NCBI GenBank assembly: GCA_036380925.1
Contig: DASVDW010000120.1
Span: forward strand, 1-61,475
DNA from: JAICLV01 sp036380925
GTDB lineage: Bacteria > Actinomycetota > Actinomycetes > Acidothermales > Acidothermaceae
Direction: 5' to 3'
Length of the DNA stretch: 61,475 nt
Every line of letters begins with the position of its first letter. The first letter of the stretch is position 1. The translations under genes and the position numbers were made by a program. Under the pieces are notes generated by a model. The model made no database searches and had not been told where the DNA came from. It was given only the letters and a program-made list of their open reading frames with translations. This document shows positions 61,001 through 61,475 of this stretch, piece after piece.

Positions 61001-61475
61001 ACGCGGGTGAGGTTGGCCTGCATCGCCTCGAGCTTGCGCAGCGCCTTCTCCTTGCGCTTGCGGTGCTTCAGCACGCCCGCGGCCTCTTCGATGAAGCCCC
61101 GCCGCTCCTCCGGGCTGGCGTGCAGGATCGTGTCGAGCTGGCCCTGCCCGACGATCACGTGCATCTCGCGGCCGATGCCGGAGTCGGAGAGCAGTTCTTG
61201 GACGTCGAGCAGCCGGCACGACTGGCCGTTGATCGAGTACTCAGAGCCGCCGTTGCGGAACATGATGCGGCTGATGGTGACTTCGGAGTACTCGATCGGG
61301 AGTGCGCCGTCGGTGTTGTCGATGGTGAGCGAGACCTCAGCGCGCCCCAGCGGCGGTCGGCCTGCGGTGCCGGCGAAGATGACGTCTTCCATCTTTCCGC
61401 CGCGCAGACTCTTGGCGCCCTGCTCACCCATGACCCAGGCGAGTGCGTCGACGACGTTGGATTTGCCGGAGCCGT
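58012..61475 (-). CDS. smc: Chromosome partition protein SMC, N-terminus cut by window edge
   Basis: ATPase that folds and segregates chromosomes with ScpAB. The visible 1154 residues begin within Walker A (GSGKSNVVDALAWVMGEQG), so only about 30-35 N-terminal residues are missing. Two long coiled coils flank the hinge (about residues 500-660, with GRAGLLIGSTRPGR and DWAFGGSASAPSRLE). The C-terminal head has signature LSLLSGGERSLTALALL and Walker B FYVMDEVEAALDDTN, with D-loop and VITHQKPTM. The protein is Ala/Arg/Glu-rich, as expected for a GC-rich genome. Confidence 0.97.
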   Translation of the reverse strand, partial: GSGKSNVVDALAWVMGEQGAKSLRGGKMEDVIFAGTAGRPPLGRAEVSLTIDNTDGALPIEYSEVTISRIMFRNGGSEYSINGQSCRLLDVQELLSDSGIGREMHVIVGQGQLDTILHASPEERRGFIEEAAGVLKHRKRKEKALRKLEAMQANLTRVQDLTTELRRQLGPLGKQAEVARRAAVVQADLRDSKLRLLTDDLLTLRNALRQEVADENAIRERRAALDAELAAAKTREAHLESAMTSEARDLSRAQETWYKLSSLRERLRGTASIAAERQRHVKATEEETREGSDPEELAREAEQARSAQAALAAQVEALQAALSEATATRQAAEVGHRDEEHRLAAAVRAAADRRENLARLAGQVAAQRSRVEAGEAEIGRLTAAVEEARARSDHAQGEFQALESRIAGLDEGELNLDADYEVAAEALADAETRLNKLREEEREVERERSSLAARAEALELGLSRKDGTGALLAASSRISGLLGSVAAVVDVELGFEQAIAAALGAAADAVAVASVDSAIDALALLKSDDAGRAGLLIGSTRPGRPAPPEVSLPAGARWARSVVTAPAELRNSLDRLLDRVAVVDDLASGRTLVADAPDVRVVTRDGDLLGSDWAFGGSASAPSRLEVQAALDEARRGLADATQRAERLRFTIAAVEAEAADAAVLADAALAQLHESDAAMAAIAEQLGQLGSAARAAAAEADRLVGSIAQAQEAGARDVATLAELEQRLAAAQESPGEEPSAEERDRLLELVNAARAAETEARLALGTAQERTRAMAARAASLESAAQAEREARERAAIRRARRERKAVVATAVAVGASAVLDRLERSLAAAARERAAAEQTRTVREGELLAVRTRARELTAEIEQLTDVVHRDELARAEQRLRIETLEQRAMEEFGVEAEALEEEYGPSVLVPVFPEPDADPDAPLPEPIPYVRAEQEKRARAAERALALLGKVNPLALEEFSALEERHRFLSEQLEDLKKSRKDLLDIVREVDERVQQVFTAAYEDTAREFEGVFARLFPGGEGRLILTDPDDMLNTGIDVEARPPGKKVKRLSLLSGGERSLTALALLVAIFKARPSPFYVMDEVEAALDDTNLRRMLAIFEELRESSQLIVITHQKPTMEIADALYGVSMRGDGVTTVISQRLREVQPA

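Noticed and set aside
1..61475. tRNA, rRNA, CRISPR array, insertion sequence or phage integrase
   Set aside because: No tRNA-like arms in the intergenic regions, no regular spacer array, no transposase; the only tyrosine recombinase is in the conserved XerC position.

Overview
The window is one contiguous piece of a high-GC chromosome from an actinobacterium (Actinomycetota). The evidence is the gene order, which is a well-known actinobacterial core block: rlmN, cdsA, frr, pyrH, tsf, rpsB, an M23-family protein, whiG, a xerC-type recombinase, dprA, comM, yraN, a DUF2469 gene, rnhB, lepB, rplS, trmD, rimM, khpA, rpsP, ffh, glnD, glnB, amt, ftsY and smc, nearly all on the minus strand. A WhiG-type sigma factor suggests a lineage with a sporulation-like or multicellular programme. 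Frequent GTG starts, ATGA/GTGA overlaps and GC-rich third codon positions fit. The genus cannot be fixed from the sequence alone.

Layout. 1-6226 (minus): truncated mmsA, rlmN and an FtsX-type ABC transporter pair. 6417-9652: an orphan osmoprotectant-type binding lipoprotein, glyA behind a ZTP (pfl) riboswitch, and a metallo-beta-lactamase-fold protein. 9653-17304: an L-arabinose module with a binding lipoprotein, a single-domain CUT2 ATPase, a permease and araA (plus), then a LacI-type regulator and a secreted aldose 1-epimerase (minus). Three similar operator-like sites lie at the promoters of these units. 17449-21727 (minus): cdsA-frr-pyrH-tsf-rpsB with a long structured rpsB leader. 21897-26322 (plus): an autoregulated TetR gene and a two-subunit ABC exporter. 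26404-27156: a degenerate M23 protein. 27194-36809 (minus): the whiG-to-rpsP block.

36810-45520 is accessory: a SigE-type sigma factor with a beta-propeller membrane partner, a very large class III adenylate cyclase/AAA/TPR protein divergent from an MFS transporter with a C-terminal cyclic-nucleotide-binding domain, and an amidohydrolase. 45517-51140 (minus) is ffh, then glnD, glnB and amt with GlnR-like boxes; a 60-bp near-perfect palindrome separates ffh from glnD. 51160-53611 holds small accessory genes, including a frameshifted DUF2332 gene, between two related hairpin repeats. 53612-61475 is ftsY and smc (truncated), separated by the most unusual part of the window: a polymorphic toxin with an N-terminal WXG/T7SS-type domain and a C-terminal nucleotidyltransferase-like domain, translationally coupled to two putative immunity genes, the first of which looks like an internal tandem duplication.

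Cooperation. The arabinose cluster would import, isomerise and sense one sugar. The glnD-glnB-amt set is the PII nitrogen circuit. Ffh and FtsY are the SRP GTPase pair, and LepB processes exported proteins. The cyclase/MFS-CNB pair would form a local cAMP circuit. The toxin cluster is an interbacterial-conflict cassette inserted between two essential genes. No tRNA, rRNA, IS element or CRISPR array was recognised.
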